Source: an uncultured Ruminococcus sp. (GTDB lineage: Bacteria; Bacillota; Clostridia; Oscillospirales; Ruminococcaceae). From it: a DNA stretch of 7,044 nucleotides. The number at the start of each line of letters is the position of its first letter. Positions within the stretch are counted from its first letter, which is position 1. Positions 6,105-7,044 of this stretch are shown here, one piece after another. Where the stretch lies: NCBI GenBank assembly GCA_900553335.1, contig USCU01000062.1, forward strand, positions 1-7,044. The letters run 5' to 3'. The notes under the pieces are model-generated. The model had not been told where the DNA came from, did no database searches, and was given only the letters and a program-made list of their open reading frames with translations. A program made the position numbers and the translations under genes.

Positions 6105-7044
6105 CGTATTGCTTTGCATGATTTGTATGACCGGTTGTGCCCCCAAGTCACCGGATAAAATAGGAATCGTTCACGCTGTGGGAATAGATCCTTCAAAGGA
6201 CGGATTTACCGTTTCTTTTCAGATCTTCAGAGTATCTTCATCAGGCTCTCAAACGCCTATTGATCCGGGCAAAACAAATGTTGAGGTCGTTACTTCAACT
6301 GCAAAAACAATTGCAAATGCCATTGAGAAATGTGAAACTCAGCTTGGAAAAACTCTTTTTTTCGGACACAATCAGCTTATTGTTATAAATAAGGATATTG
6401 AGGATATTTTTAATTGCCTTGACTTTTTCGCCGACAATACGGATTCATCTATTAATATGGTGGTTGCAGCAACAGAGGACAAAGCTAAGAATATTATAAA
6501 TTCTGATATTTCAAGCGGAACGGTAGCAGCGGAAACAATGAAAAAAATCTTTGAAACTTCCGAGAAAAACGGATATGCCGTTGCATCACAGTTTATGAAG
6601 GTCGTTTCAGCGTATATAGATACAAACGGTACCGCTGTTGTGCCTGTAGTAGAAAAAAGAACACAGGCGATTTCGGATAAATCAAAAGAGAGCGGAGAGC
6701 CTGCACAGGACGCAATAGAGGTGAACAAAGCAATTCTGATAACAAACGGAAAATTTTCAGAAACGCTTGAAAGAGAAGATGTTTTGGGAATAAATTATTT
6801 TCTGGGATCAATAAAAAATTCTGATATGGTCATTGATACCTCTGAGGGAAAAATGAGTGTTAAAGTAAAAAGTGTTAAAGAAAAAACAAAAATTGACACT
6901 CATGAAACGGATAAAATTGATTTTAAGAAAGATATAACAGTTAGAATAACTCTGCCGCATGAAGAAAGCAGAGAAAAAAAGAATGAGATAAAAACAAAAG
7001 TGGAACAAGAGATAAAAAAATATATAAACGGCGTTATAGAAACA
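6076..7044 (+). CDS. gerC: Spore germination receptor C subunit, lipoprotein (GerC family), 3'-truncated by the window
   Basis: C subunits are lipoproteins on the outer face of the spore inner membrane and are needed for receptor function. The frame opens with GTG, preceded by AAGGAGG, and stays open for 323 codons to the window edge; no stop is reached. Family length is usually about 370-400, so some 50-80 residues are probably missing. A basic start (MKK), hydrophobic core and lipobox MTGC with Cys21 mark a lipoprotein signal peptide. GerC features follow: KIGIVHAVGIDPSKDGFTV (28-46) and LGKTLFFGHNQLIVIN (92-107), then an alpha/beta core. The region near 255-310 is lysine- and glutamate-rich. 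It overlaps gerB by 29 bases, indicating coupled translation. Confidence 0.93.
   Translation, partial: MKKISLIIASVLLCMICMTGCAPKSPDKIGIVHAVGIDPSKDGFTVSFQIFRVSSSGSQTPIDPGKTNVEVVTSTAKTIANAIEKCETQLGKTLFFGHNQLIVINKDIEDIFNCLDFFADNTDSSINMVVAATEDKAKNIINSDISSGTVAAETMKKIFETSEKNGYAVASQFMKVVSAYIDTNGTAVVPVVEKRTQAISDKSKESGEPAQDAIEVNKAILITNGKFSETLEREDVLGINYFLGSIKNSDMVIDTSEGKMSVKVKSVKEKTKIDTHETDKIDFKKDITVRITLPHEESREKKNEIKTKVEQEIKKYINGVIET

Noticed and set aside
6372..6728. A 118-codon minus-strand frame opposite gerC
   Set aside because: The + strand frame has a lipobox, a consensus ribosome binding site and GerC motifs and is clearly the real gene.

Overview
The window looks like chromosomal DNA of an AT-rich, endospore-forming Firmicute, most likely a member of Clostridia (an Oscillospirales/Ruminococcaceae-type organism would fit, but this is inference). 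The support is a three-gene GerA-type germinant receptor operon, an S-component thiamine transporter under a TPP riboswitch, NrdR, strong GGAGG-type ribosome binding sites, and UAA stops with U-tailed terminators. I see no insertion sequence, CRISPR array, tRNA, rRNA or phage signature.

Layout. Positions 1-120 hold the last 39 codons of an XRE-type regulator on the + strand. A hairpin at 127-159 serves it and, on the other strand, mgsA. From 212 to about 1680 everything reads on the minus strand: a methylglyoxal synthase homologue (TTG start), then a thiamine module of promoter, TPP riboswitch, intrinsic terminator, thiT and a terminator. nrdR (1854-2294, +) has its own sigma-A promoter. It ends tail-to-tail with a minus-strand pair, DUF421 (YetF-like) followed by DUF4363, so that the two opposing stop codons share the sequence TTAA. 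From about 3420 to the right edge the + strand carries gerA, gerB and gerC subunit genes; gerC runs off the window.

How the genes fit together. Two parts form functional units. Thiamine salvage is thiT switched off by TPP. Spore germination is gerA-gerB-gerC, which encode the inner-membrane receptor that senses nutrients. The divergent DUF421/DUF4363 pair may belong to the same forespore programme, because DUF421 proteins are known in spore inner membranes and a sigma-G-like promoter precedes gerA.

No wholly new system is evident. The points most worth checking are the mgsA product, which lacks the aspartates equivalent to E. coli Asp71 and Asp101, and the divergent DUF421-DUF4363 / ger arrangement.
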